Assembly: GCF_000716605.1 (NCBI RefSeq)
Contig: NZ_JNXE01000004.1
Span: 351,795-415,794 of the forward strand
Direction: 5' to 3'
From: Streptomyces sp. NRRL F-525
GTDB lineage: Bacteria > Actinomycetota > Actinomycetes > Streptomycetales > Streptomycetaceae
DNA length: 64,000 nucleotides
A program made the position numbers and the translations under genes. Below the pieces are notes generated by a model. It saw nothing but the letters and a program-made list of their open reading frames with translations. It did no database searches and was not told the origin of the DNA. Of the stretch, positions 17,959 to 26,337 are shown piece by piece. Numbering within the stretch: position 1 is the stretch's first letter; each line of letters begins with the position of its first letter.

Positions 17959-17976
17959 GGCCTGTTGCGAAAGTGG
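17958..17976 (+). repeat. 19-bp IS terminal repeat (solo copy), inverted partner at 20579-20597
   Basis: GGGCCTGTTGCGAAAGTGG begins at the last base of the desulfurase stop codon. Its exact reverse complement stands at 20579-20597, the outer end of the IS5-type element. This copy has no transposase next to it, so it is a solo end or the scar of another copy. Confidence 0.75.
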
Positions 17977-18001
17977 CGTGGTCGCCCGAAGGGCGGCCAC
18001 G
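17977..18001. terminator. Bidirectional terminator hairpin
   Basis: CGTGGTCGCCC-GAA-GGGCGGCCACG is an 11-bp stem with one G-U wobble and a 3-base loop, between the convergent desulfurase (+) and TetR (-) genes. It sits directly against the IS end repeat. No T-run follows, as is common in Streptomyces. Confidence 0.6.
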
Positions 18002-18020
18002 CGGCAGGCGCCGCTTCGTA

Positions 18021-18704
18021 TCAGGCTCCGGAGGACTGCTGTCTCTTGGAGCCGTGGGCCGCGAGCGGAAGACTGCGCAGCGACAGTGCGCTCGGCGCCG
18101 GCAGCGCTCCGTGGGCCGCCTCGGCGCGGAACGACTGGAGCAAGTACGCCACCAGACGCCGGGACGCCGCACGGTCATCCGGCAATGCGGTGACCAGACC
18201 GCAGTGGGACAACAAGGCCACGGCGAAGTCGGAGGGGTGGAAGTCGGCCCGCAGCACGCCCGCCGCCTGAGCCCTGCGGACCAGGGTCATGAAGTCCTGC
18301 TCGGCCTGTTCCCGTACCCGCGCGTGTTCTCGCGTGCTGTCCGGAAAGGCCGCGACGAACGCGGCCGGGAAGCCCCGTTCCTCCCGTTGCAGTTCGCAGA
18401 CCGTCTCGACCAGTCGCTGGAAGCCCTGCCACGGATCGGGGTCGGCCAGCGCCTCGGTGAGCGCCCGGGCACAGGTGTCCATCTGGTGCGCGAACGCGGC
18501 CCGCACCAGGGCGTCCCGCGTCGGGAAACGCCGGTACAGCGTCGCCACGCCGACCCCCGCCCGTCGGGCCACGGTCGCCATGGGCGCGTCGATGCCGTGC
18601 TCGGCGAAGACCACACGGGCAGCCTCGAGGATGCGCCGCTGGTTGCGCCGGGCGTCCGCCCGCAGACTGTCCTGCCCCGCGATCCGAGAGGAATCCCCCA
18701 CCAC
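18021..18704 (-). CDS. TetR-family transcriptional regulator
   Basis: A 227-residue TetR repressor. The N-terminal HTH is RRNQRRILEAARVVFAEHGI, then MATVARRAGVGVATLYRRFP, with the family hallmark GVGVATLYRRFPTRDALV; the C-terminal ligand domain is helical (FQRLVETVCELQREERGFPA). It is divergent from the quinone oxidoreductase gene, with 106 bases between the starts, and probably represses it. The start at 18704 (MVGDSSRIAGQD) is the longest reading; a later start is possible because the HTH begins around residue 18. Both genes lie within the 17958-20597 inverted-repeat-bounded segment. Confidence 0.9.
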   Translation of the reverse strand: MVGDSSRIAGQDSLRADARRNQRRILEAARVVFAEHGIDAPMATVARRAGVGVATLYRRFPTRDALVRAAFAHQMDTCARALTEALADPDPWQGFQRLVETVCELQREERGFPAAFVAAFPDSTREHARVREQAEQDFMTLVRRAQAAGVLRADFHPSDFAVALLSHCGLVTALPDDRAASRRLVAYLLQSFRAEAAHGALPAPSALSLRSLPLAAHGSKRQQSSGA

Positions 18705-18810
18705 TGTCTCTCACCTCCGGCCAAGTGGACGATCTCGTCCGTTTACCAGCCTACGCTCGGCGCCACGATCCCCCCGCACGGCCACTGGTGGCGAAGGTGA
18801 GAACGCAACG

Positions 18811-19776
18811 ATGGACGACCGAACGATGAAAGCCGTACTGTTCGACCGCTTCGGCGGCCCCGAAGTGCTGTACGTGGGCCGGGTGCCACGCCCCGGACCG
18901 GCACCCGGCGAAGTCCTCGTGCGCGTACGCGCGTTCAGCGTGAACGGCGGCGAACTGGCGGCCCGTTCCGGTCGGGCCCGCCTCCTCACCGGCCGGAAGT
19001 TCCCGCAGCGCATCGGGCTCGACTTCACCGGCGAGATCGCCGCACTCGGCACCGGCGCGACCGGCGTAGCGGTCGGCGACCAGGTGTGGGGCATCCTGGG
19101 CCGCACCTCCGGATTCGGCAGCGCCGCCGAGTACGTGACGGTACGGCCCGAGCGGCTCGGCCGGGTCCCGGACGGACTGGACCTCGTGGCCGCCGCCGCG
19201 CTGCCGGTGGCCACCACGGCCGTCACGGCCCTCCGCGACAAGGCCGCACTGCGCCCCGGCGAACGGCTGCTGGTACGGGGCGCGGCGGGCGGCGTCGGCA
19301 ACGCCGCCGTCCAGCTGGGACAGGCGTACGGTGCCGAGGTCACGGCCCTGGCCCGCGCTGCCAACCTCGACTTCGTCCGTACGCTCGGTGCCCACCACGC
19401 CGTCGACCACCGGACCGTGTCCCCTGCGGAACTGGGACTGTTCGACGTGGTCCTCGACACGGCGGGCACCGACCTGCGTACCGTACGGCGGATGCTGAAG
19501 CCGGGCGGACGCATGGTCACCATCGCCTTCGACCTGACGCGGCCCGCCGCCTCGCTGGGCTACATCGCGGCCAGCGCCGTCCACGGACGCGGCCGGGTGC
19601 GCTTCTTCAGCGGCAACCCCGAACGTGCGCTCTTCGACGACCTCGCCCGCCAGGTGACGGAGGGGAAGCTGCGGCCGGCGGTGGACACGGTCTTCCCGCT
19701 GGAAGAGACAGCGGCCGCACACCGGGCGCTGGAGGCGGGCGGGGTGCGGGGCAAGTACGTGGTCAGGGTCGACTAG
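18811..19776 (+). CDS. Zinc-free quinone oxidoreductase / enoyl reductase-like MDR protein
   Basis: A 321-residue NADP-dependent medium-chain dehydrogenase of the quinone-oxidoreductase group. MKAVLFDRFGGPEVL and PGPAPGEVLVRVRAFSVNGG form the GroES-like domain. RIGLDFTGEIAALG, LLVRGAAGGVGNAAVQLGQA (the GxGxxG-type loop) and KPGGRMVTIAF form the Rossmann domain, and GGVRGKYVVRVD is the end. No zinc cysteines are seen. The start is 18811 (MDDRTMKAVLF); the internal ATG at 18826 also fits. The stop TAG at 19774-19776 runs into the left end of the IS element, so the last codons may have been set by that insertion. It is divergent from and probably controlled by the TetR gene. Confidence 0.88.
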   Translation: MDDRTMKAVLFDRFGGPEVLYVGRVPRPGPAPGEVLVRVRAFSVNGGELAARSGRARLLTGRKFPQRIGLDFTGEIAALGTGATGVAVGDQVWGILGRTSGFGSAAEYVTVRPERLGRVPDGLDLVAAAALPVATTAVTALRDKAALRPGERLLVRGAAGGVGNAAVQLGQAYGAEVTALARAANLDFVRTLGAHHAVDHRTVSPAELGLFDVVLDTAGTDLRTVRRMLKPGGRMVTIAFDLTRPAASLGYIAASAVHGRGRVRFFSGNPERALFDDLARQVTEGKLRPAVDTVFPLEETAAAHRALEAGGVRGKYVVRVD

Positions 19777-20597
19777 GGTTTGCTGGGAAGGCGCAGGTCA
19801 CAGCCACTTGTTGAGGACTGCGACCAGCACGGTCGCCTCGTGGCGGACGGCGAGCTGGTCGTATCTCGTGGCCACGGCCCGGTGGCGCTTGAGGCGGTTG
19901 ATCCCGCACTCGACGGTATGCCGCTCGCGGTAGTCGGTTTTGTCGAACTTCGGCGGCCGACCGCCTCGGGCACCGAGCTTCCGGCGGTTGCGGACGCGGT
20001 CGGCGGGGACCGGGATGGTTGCCTTGATTCCGCGTCCGCGCAGGTAGGCCCGGTTGCGGCGGGAGTCGTACGCCCTGTCGGCCCGCACCCGGTCCGGCTG
20101 CCTGCGGGGCCTGCCCGGATCAAGGCGAGGTACCGGGATGGCTTCCAGGACCGGCTCGAATTGCGGCGAGTCACCCCGCTGACCGGCTGTGATCACGACG
20201 CTCAGCGGCTTCTGCCCCTGCTCGACGCCAAGGTGGATCTTGGTGGTCAGGCCGCCTCGGGAACGTCCGGGACCATGGTCGGCCGGCTCAGCGGCAATGC
20301 CGCCGGGCGGTTCCTTCTGCAGATCCCCTTTTTCGAGGCTCGGCGGCGTGCTGGTGGGCCCGGCAGACGGTGGAGTCGATATTCACGTCCCAGGTGATCA
20401 GGCCCTTCGCGTCCGCCTGAGCTTGGAACTGAGTGACGAACCTGGCCCAGGTGCCGTCGCGTCCACACCGGCGGACGGCCCATCTTGATGCCCTGCGGCA
20501 ACAACGACTCAAGCCGGGCCCACTGTCCATTCGCCAGATCACCACGCCCCACAGGGCGTGATCATCCACGACCAAGATCCACTTTCGCAACAGGCCC
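19776..20597 (-). mobile_element. IS5-family insertion sequence, internally deleted
   Basis: The left end (19776-19790, GGGTTTGCTGGGAAG) and the right end (reverse of 20579-20597, GGGCCTGTTGCGAAAG...) are imperfect terminal inverted repeats that match at 11 of the first 16 positions. Between them is a disrupted transposase gene. The total of about 0.82 kb is slightly short, consistent with a deletion in the N-terminal half of the transposase. Both neighbouring stop codons (TTAG at 17958, CTAG at 19776) abut repeat ends, compatible with the TA-centred targets of this group. Confidence 0.75.
19798..20552 (-). pseudogene. IS5-family transposase, broken
   Basis: Pieces of one transposase are spread over several frames. 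The N-terminal part (GRGDLANGQWARLESLLPQG, GRPPVWTR) starts at GTG 20552. A second part (RDGTWARFVTQFQAQADAKG, then [20 protein letters not shown]) contains the first catalytic Asp. The C-terminal part ([56 protein letters not shown]) contains the second Asp and the Glu. Roughly 40 residues between VWTR and RDGTW are missing, and there are at least two frame changes. The DDE triad is present but the protein cannot be made intact. Confidence 0.8.
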
Positions 20598-20622
20598 TGG
20601 CCGGACGTGCCACCCCGACCGC

Positions 20623-20655
20623 TACGGCGGAGACCTGCCCGAGGTCTCCGCCGTA
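20623..20655. terminator. Strong hairpin terminator after the binding-protein gene
   Basis: TACGGCGGAGACCT-GCCCG-AGGTCTCCGCCGTA is a perfect 14-bp stem with a 5-base loop, 36 bases downstream of the stop of the minus-strand binding-protein gene and 25 bases outside the IS end. Confidence 0.75.
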
Positions 20656-20690
20656 CCGGCATCAAGTCGGCCTGCCCGCCCTCCCTTTGC

Positions 20691-22376
20691 TCACTTCTTG
20701 AGCCAGCCGACCTTCGTGTAGTCGACGTCGGCGAGGCCGCTCGCGCCGTAGTTGGCGAGGGTCGAGCGGACCGCGAGGACCTGGGGTCGCTGGTAGACCG
20801 GGATGGAGTGGCCCAGTGCCCAGATCTTGGCGTCGGCCTCGTTGTAGAGCTTGTTCGCCTCGGTGGTGTCCGTTGTCTCGGTGGCCTTCTTGAGCAGGGC
20901 GTCGATCTCGGGGGAGCCGACCGAACCGTAGTTCTGGTAGAGGTTCCCGCCGGACGGCTCGCGGTAGATCGGGTACGCCTGGGAGCGGAAGATCTGGTCG
21001 ACCCAACGGAAGCTCGTCAGATCGAAGTTGCCGATCGTGACGTACTTGGAGAAGTAGTCGTTCGACGGCACCTTCACGATGTTCAGCTTGATCCCGGCCT
21101 GCGCCAACTGCGCCTGCACCAGCTCGGACTGGTCCACCTGCGCGGAGGTGGAGCCCGCGCTGAGCGTGTAGCCGAGCGTGAGCTGCTTGCCGGCCTTGAC
21201 CCGCTTTCCGCCCTGGAGCTTCCAGCCCGCCGCGTCCAGCAGCTCGCCCGCCTTCTTCAGGTCGTAGGTGCCGTACGTACCGGAGTTGTCCTGGTAGCCG
21301 GCCTGGTTGGGCATGAAGAAGTGGCTGCCGTACGGCTTCAGTTGGACAGGGAGGTCCTTGCCGAAGGCGGCGGCGATGGACGTGCGGTCGATGGCGTGCT
21401 GGAGGGCCTGGCGGACGCGGACGTCCTTGAGCGGGCCGCGTGCGCCGTTGAACTCGATGTGCACCTCGTCCCAGCGGGCGCCGACGCGGATGTCGGTGCC
21501 GGCCGCCTTGTACAGCCGCTTGTAGTCCTCGGGCAGGAGCGCGCTCGCGTAGTCGATCTCCTTGTTGAGGTAGGCGTCCGTCCAGGCGGAGTAGTCCAGG
21601 GCGCGGAAGACGATCGAGTCCAACTTGGGCTTCGTTCCCCACCAGTTGGGGTCCGGGACCGCCGTGACGGTCTGGGCCGTCTTGTCGTACGAGGAGATCT
21701 TGAAGGCGTTCGCGGTGATCGGGATCCGTTGCGTCCAGCCCTTGTTGAACTTGTCCGGGGTGTCGATCCCGGATGCCGGCAGCAGCGGGTTGAACAGGTG
21801 CTTCCAGTCGGCGTACGGCGTCGAGAAGGTGACCTTGACCTGGTGGGCGTCGGCGCCCTGTTCGACCTGGCTGATCTGTTCATAGCCGGAGGTGTCGGCG
21901 GCCTCGTAGGCCTTGTCGGTGCCGTTGTTCGCCTTCCAGAGGGCCTCGAAGTCCCGCCAGCCGACGGGCTTTCCGTCGGACCACTTCGCCTTGGGGTTCA
22001 GCTTGTAGACGACCGTCTGCGGGCTGGCCGAGGTCACCGAGGCGGAGAGCAGGAAGTCCGTGTCGGGGTGGGACTCGCCCTGGGCGTCGGCCCAGAACAG
22101 CCGGGGCTCCACGAGTTCGTTGATGTCCGTCGCGTCGCCCTGGTTGCCGTTGGCGGTGTAGCGGTTGTAGTCCGCGATCCACTGCGAGATCGCCAGCTTG
22201 AGGGTGCCGCCCTGCTGGATGTCGCTCAGCGGTCGGGCGTTGACGGCCTGGCTGCCGGCCGGGGCCGCGCTTCTCTGTGCGACGGGTTTGCCGTCGTCGG
22301 AGGAGCCGCAGCCGGTCACCAGCAACGCGGTGGCCGCGGTGGCGGCGACCCAGGCCGTGGCGGGGAGTTGGCGCAT
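20691..22376 (-). CDS. ABC transporter substrate-binding lipoprotein, peptide/nickel type (SBP_bac_5)
   Basis: A 561-residue extracytoplasmic solute-binding lipoprotein. The N-terminus is a lipoprotein signal ending in LLVTGC, the lipidation Cys, followed by a Ser/Ala/Gln-rich linker. The SBP_bac_5 body includes GGTLKLAISQWIADYNRYTA, YKLNPKAKWSDGKPVGWRDF, FNPLLPASGIDTPDKFNKGW, PNWWGTKPKLDSIVFRAL and VRQALQHAIDRTSIAA, as in DppA/OppA-like proteins. Start 22376 (MRQLPATAW) has GAAGGA about ten bases upstream; the in-frame ATG at 22406 has none. It is divergent from the permease-ATPase genes that start at 22482 and must supply them with substrate, probably an oligopeptide or similar small ligand. 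Confidence 0.9.
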   Translation of the reverse strand: MRQLPATAWVAATAATALLVTGCGSSDDGKPVAQRSAAPAGSQAVNARPLSDIQQGGTLKLAISQWIADYNRYTANGNQGDATDINELVEPRLFWADAQGESHPDTDFLLSASVTSASPQTVVYKLNPKAKWSDGKPVGWRDFEALWKANNGTDKAYEAADTSGYEQISQVEQGADAHQVKVTFSTPYADWKHLFNPLLPASGIDTPDKFNKGWTQRIPITANAFKISSYDKTAQTVTAVPDPNWWGTKPKLDSIVFRALDYSAWTDAYLNKEIDYASALLPEDYKRLYKAAGTDIRVGARWDEVHIEFNGARGPLKDVRVRQALQHAIDRTSIAAAFGKDLPVQLKPYGSHFFMPNQAGYQDNSGTYGTYDLKKAGELLDAAGWKLQGGKRVKAGKQLTLGYTLSAGSTSAQVDQSELVQAQLAQAGIKLNIVKVPSNDYFSKYVTIGNFDLTSFRWVDQIFRSQAYPIYREPSGGNLYQNYGSVGSPEIDALLKKATETTDTTEANKLYNEADAKIWALGHSIPVYQRPQVLAVRSTLANYGASGLADVDYTKVGWLKK

Positions 22377-22481
22377 GTCGGTGTCCTTCGTGAGGCCGGT
22401 GGTCATCGGGTGGACGCACCGAACGTAGAACGGCCTACGACCCCCGGGGGAGACCTCCTGGACACCTGACATGTTCTCTTC

Positions 22482-23504
22482 ATGATGTGGCAACAAGACG
22501 CCTGGACCATTTCTTCTGTGCCCGCCTACCTGGCCAAGCGACTCGGCTACTACGCCCTGCTGCTCCTGGCCGCCGTCTGCCTCTCCTACCTGCTGGCCTC
22601 CCTCGCGCTCCACCCGCGCGAGTACTACGCCGGCCGGCAGCCCCCCATCCCCGTGGCCTCGGTGAACCACCATCTCGACGAGATCGGCGTCAACGACCGC
22701 ACCCCGCTGCTGAACCGCTTCCTGCGCTGGCTCGGACACGCGGTGCGCGGCGACCTCGGCGAGACCATCGACGGCACCTCCGTCGACGCCGAGTTCGGCC
22801 GCCGACTCGGCGTCAGCCTGCGGCTGCTGCTCGCCGGGACCGTGTTCGGGACCGTCGTAGGAGTACTGGTCGGGGCGTGGACGGCGGTACGGCAGTACCG
22901 GTTCAGCGACCGGGCCGTCACCCTCGCCTCCTTCGCGCTGCTCTCAACCCCCGTGTTCCTGCTGGCGATTCTCCTCAAGACCGGCGCGATCTGGTTCAAC
23001 CAGACCACCGGCACGGACCTGATCCAGTTCACCGGAGAGAAGAGCCCCGGCGTGACCGGCGGCCTCTGGACCGTCATCGAGGACCGGAGCGTGCACCTCC
23101 TTCTGCCCACCCTCTCCGTCGCCCTCTTCGCCGTCGCGAGCTACAGCCGCTACCAGCGCAACACGATGCTCGACGTCCTCGGCTCGGACTATCTGCGCAC
23201 CGCGCGCGCCAAGGGCCTCGCCCGCCGCACGGTCTTCCTCAAGCACGGACTGCGTACGGCCCTCATCCCCATGTCGACCTACTTCTCGTACGGCTTCCTC
23301 GCGCTGTTCACCGGCGCCATCTTCACGGAGACGATCTTCGGCTGGCACGGCATGGGGGAGTGGTTCGTCGCGTCGATCGGCAAGAACGACGTGAACTCGG
23401 TGGTCGCCGTGAACCTGTTCGCCGCCGTCACCGTGCTGCTCTCCGGCTTCCTCGCCGACGTCCTGCACGCCGCGCTCGACCCGCGCATCCGGCAGGCGTC
23501 ATGA
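22482..23504 (+). CDS. ABC transporter permease, DppB/OppB type
   Basis: A 340-residue inner-membrane permease. The N-terminal helix YLAKRLGYYALLLLAAVCLS is followed by a long external loop, then LLLAGTVFGTVVGVLVGAW and the coupling loop DYLRTARAKGLARRTVFLKH (family EAA motif), and a last helix pair at the end. The start is uncertain: ATG 22482 and GTG 22518 both lack a clear ribosome site. The stop overlaps the ATG of the second permease by four bases. It works with the second permease, the double ATPase and the divergent lipoprotein. Confidence 0.9.
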   Translation: MMWQQDAWTISSVPAYLAKRLGYYALLLLAAVCLSYLLASLALHPREYYAGRQPPIPVASVNHHLDEIGVNDRTPLLNRFLRWLGHAVRGDLGETIDGTSVDAEFGRRLGVSLRLLLAGTVFGTVVGVLVGAWTAVRQYRFSDRAVTLASFALLSTPVFLLAILLKTGAIWFNQTTGTDLIQFTGEKSPGVTGGLWTVIEDRSVHLLLPTLSVALFAVASYSRYQRNTMLDVLGSDYLRTARAKGLARRTVFLKHGLRTALIPMSTYFSYGFLALFTGAIFTETIFGWHGMGEWFVASIGKNDVNSVVAVNLFAAVTVLLSGFLADVLHAALDPRIRQAS

Positions 23505-24400
23505 CCACGGCCCTCATCGCCGAAGAGGCACCCGTCGCCGCCCCGCCCGCCGGCCGTGCCACCGTCGTGCTGCGCCGCTTCCTGCGCAACCGCACCGCCC
23601 TCGCCGGAGCCGTCGTCCTGGTACTGCTGTTCCTGCTGGCCTTTATCGGGCCGTACGCCACCCCCTGGTCCTACAGCCACATCGACTACACCGCGCTGCG
23701 GGCCGCACCCAGCGCCGACCACTGGTGGGGCACCAACCGCATCGGCCAGGACGTGTTCGCGCAGACCGTGCGCGGCCTGCAGAAGTCCCTCGTCATCGGA
23801 CTGCTCGTCGCCGTGCTGGCCACCGGGCTCGCCTCGCTCGTCGGAGCCTGCGCCGGGTACTTCGGCGGCTGGACCGACCGGCTGCTCATGTTCTTCGTGG
23901 ACCTGCTGCTGGTCTTCCCCTCCTTCCTGATCATCGCGATCGTCTCGCCCCGGCTGAACCCCAGCGGCTGGTTCGCCCTGGTCGGACTGCTCGGACTCTT
24001 CGCCTGGATGATCACCGCCCGGGTCGTGCGGTCCATGACGCTCTCCCTCAAAGAGCGCGAATTCGTGCGCGCCGCGCGGTACATGGGCGTCGGCCCGTTC
24101 CGGATCATCTGGCGCCACGTGCTGCCCAACGTGGCCTCCTTCCTCATCATCGACGCGACCATCCAGGTCGGCGGCGCGGTGATGAGCGAGACCGCGCTGT
24201 CGTACTTCGGCTTCGGCGTCCAGCCGCCCGACGTATCGCTCGGCACGCTGATCGCCGACGGGACGAGCGCCGCGGTCACCTACCCCTGGATGTTCTTCTT
24301 CGCGGCCGGACTCCTGGTCGTCTTCGTCCTGGCGGTGAACCTGGTGGGCGACGGGCTGCGGGACGCGCTGGACCCCACCTCGAAAGGCGCCTCCCGATGA
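23501..24400 (+). CDS. ABC transporter permease, DppC/OppC type
   Basis: A 299-residue permease. The OppC N-terminal motif (RFLRNRTALAGAVVLVLLFL) is followed by WWGTNRIGQDVFAQTVRGLQ, a conserved DppC region, and SLVIGLLVAVLATGLASLVG. The EAA coupling loop is REFVRAARYMGVGPFRIIWR, and the end is GTLIADG...YPWMFFFAAG. The ATG overlaps the first permease stop (ATGA), and its stop overlaps the ATPase start, so the three are one translational unit. Confidence 0.92.
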   Translation: MTTALIAEEAPVAAPPAGRATVVLRRFLRNRTALAGAVVLVLLFLLAFIGPYATPWSYSHIDYTALRAAPSADHWWGTNRIGQDVFAQTVRGLQKSLVIGLLVAVLATGLASLVGACAGYFGGWTDRLLMFFVDLLLVFPSFLIIAIVSPRLNPSGWFALVGLLGLFAWMITARVVRSMTLSLKEREFVRAARYMGVGPFRIIWRHVLPNVASFLIIDATIQVGGAVMSETALSYFGFGVQPPDVSLGTLIADGTSAAVTYPWMFFFAAGLLVVFVLAVNLVGDGLRDALDPTSKGASR

Positions 24401-26211
24401 GCCCGATACTCCAAGTGACCGATCTGGACGTCGACTTCGACGGGTGTCCCGCCGTACGCGGAGTCGGTCTCACCCTCGAACGCGGTGAAGTCCTCGGCCT
24501 CGTCGGCGAGTCGGGCTCCGGCAAGTCCGCCACCGCGCTCGCCGTACTCGGCCTGCTCCCGGGCAACGCGACGGTCCGCGGATCCGTGCGGCTCGACGGC
24601 CAGGAGCTCGTCGGCGCCTCGGAGCGGCAGCTCACCAAGGTCCGTGGCAGCCGCGTCTCCATGGTCTTCCAGGACCCGTTGTCCGCGTTCACGCCCGTCT
24701 ACCGGATCGGCGACCAGATCGCCGAAGCGGTCCGCGCCCACCAGGAGGTCTCCCGCGAACAGGCCCTGGAACGAGCGGTCGAACTGCTCGACGTCGTCGG
24801 GATCCCCGAACCCGCCCTGCGCGCACGGGCGTTCCCGCACGAGTTCTCCGGCGGCATGCGCCAGCGCGCGATGATCGCCATGGCGATGGCCAACGACCCC
24901 GACATCATCCTCGCCGACGAACCGACCACCGCCCTCGACGTCACCATCCAGGCCCAGGTGCTCGACGTCCTGCACACCGCCCGGCGCGAGACCGGGGCCG
25001 CGGTACTCCTGGTCAGCCACGACCTCGGCGTCATCGCCGGGACGGCCGACCGCGTGGCCGTGATGCACGAGGGACGGGTCGTCGAGTCCGGCACGGCCGT
25101 CGACGTCTTCGAGCGGCCCCAGGAGCCGTACACGAAGCGGCTGTTGGCCGCCGTGCCCCGGATGGACACCCCGCGCGCACCTCAACCGCCCACCGGCGAA
25201 ACGGTGTTGAAGGTCCGCGGACTCACCAGGACCTTCCCCCTCCTCAAAGGAACCGCCTTCAAGCGCAGGATCGGCTCCGTGTACGCCGTCGACGGCGTCG
25301 ACCTCGACATCCGGCGCGGCGAGACGCTCGCCCTCGTCGGCGAGTCGGGGTCGGGGAAGTCGACGACGCTCTTCGAACTGCTCGAACTGGCCCGCCCGGA
25401 AGGCGGATCGGTCGAGCTGTTCGGCAGGGACCTCGCCGGGCTCGGCAAGGCGGAGGCGAAGGCCCTGCGCCGCCGCGTCCAGATCGTCTTCCAGGACCCG
25501 ATGGCCTCCCTCGACCCCCGGATGCCCGTGGCGGACATCGTCGCCGAGCCGCTGCGCACCCAGGGCGCGGACCGGGCGACCATCGGCCGCCGGGTGCCCG
25601 AACTCCTCACCCAGGTCGGCCTGGACCCGGCCCACGCGGAGCGCTACCCGCACGAGTTCTCCGGCGGCCAGCGGCAGCGCATCGGCATCGCCCGCGCGCT
25701 GTCCGTCGAACCCGAACTGCTCGTCCTCGACGAACCGGTCTCCGCCCTCGACGTCTCCGTCCAGGCCGGCGTGCTCGAACTGCTGCGACGCCTCAAGGAA
25801 GAGCTGGGCCTCGCCTATCTCTTCGTCTCCCACGACCTGTCCGTCGTACGGAACATCGCCGACCGCGTGAGCGTGGTCTACCTCGGCCGCACGGTCGAGG
25901 CCGGCCCGGTCGACGAGGTCTTCGAGCGACCCCGGCATCCCTACACCCAGGCTCTCCTCTCCGCCGTACCCCTGCCGGATCCGGTACGCGAGCGGGCACG
26001 GCAGCGGTCGCGCATCCTGCTCGCCGGTGACCCGCCCAGCCCGACGCGACGCTACGACGGCTGCCGGTTCCGGGCGCGCTGCCCGCTCCACCCGCAGCTG
26101 GCGGAGGGGGAGCGGAAACGCTGTGACCAGGAGGTGCCGGTGCTCGACGGGGACGGGGCGGCCTGCCACTTCGCGCGCGTACGGGAGGTTGTCCTGCCTT
26201 CCTCTTCCTAG
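24397..26211 (+). CDS. Fused double ATPase of a peptide/nickel ABC importer (DppD-DppF fusion)
   Basis: A 604-residue protein with two complete nucleotide-binding domains. The first (about residues 1-260) has Walker A GESGSGKSAT, Q-loop MVFQDPLSAFTPVY, signature FSGGMRQRAMIA and Walker B DIILADEPTTALD. The second (about 265-600) has Walker A GESGSGKSTT, Q-loop IVFQDPMASLDPR, signature FSGGQRQRIGIA and Walker B LLVLDEPVSALDVS. The C-terminal Cys-rich segment CRFRARCPLH is the oligopeptide-transporter tail. In most bacteria these are two genes; the fusion is common in actinobacteria. It powers the two permeases encoded directly before it. Confidence 0.95.
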   Translation: MSPILQVTDLDVDFDGCPAVRGVGLTLERGEVLGLVGESGSGKSATALAVLGLLPGNATVRGSVRLDGQELVGASERQLTKVRGSRVSMVFQDPLSAFTPVYRIGDQIAEAVRAHQEVSREQALERAVELLDVVGIPEPALRARAFPHEFSGGMRQRAMIAMAMANDPDIILADEPTTALDVTIQAQVLDVLHTARRETGAAVLLVSHDLGVIAGTADRVAVMHEGRVVESGTAVDVFERPQEPYTKRLLAAVPRMDTPRAPQPPTGETVLKVRGLTRTFPLLKGTAFKRRIGSVYAVDGVDLDIRRGETLALVGESGSGKSTTLFELLELARPEGGSVELFGRDLAGLGKAEAKALRRRVQIVFQDPMASLDPRMPVADIVAEPLRTQGADRATIGRRVPELLTQVGLDPAHAERYPHEFSGGQRQRIGIARALSVEPELLVLDEPVSALDVSVQAGVLELLRRLKEELGLAYLFVSHDLSVVRNIADRVSVVYLGRTVEAGPVDEVFERPRHPYTQALLSAVPLPDPVRERARQRSRILLAGDPPSPTRRYDGCRFRARCPLHPQLAEGERKRCDQEVPVLDGDGAACHFARVREVVLPSSS

Positions 26212-26241
26212 GGCGAGTCGCGGATTCCCACGTGAGGAGGT

Positions 26242-26268
26242 GTCTGCGCCCCGGCTTCGGGGGCAGAC
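26242..26268. terminator. Terminator hairpin after the ABC importer operon
   Basis: GTCTGCGCCCC / CGGGGGCAGAC (26242-26252 and 26258-26268) pair at 9 of 11 positions with a 5-base loop, 30 bases after the ATPase stop and before the next operon. Confidence 0.5.
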
Positions 26269-26337
26269 GGCGATGGATCGGGTGCGAACGGCACCCGGCC
26301 GTGGACCGCCGCGAGGCGCCGACCCGTGGGAGCCCCG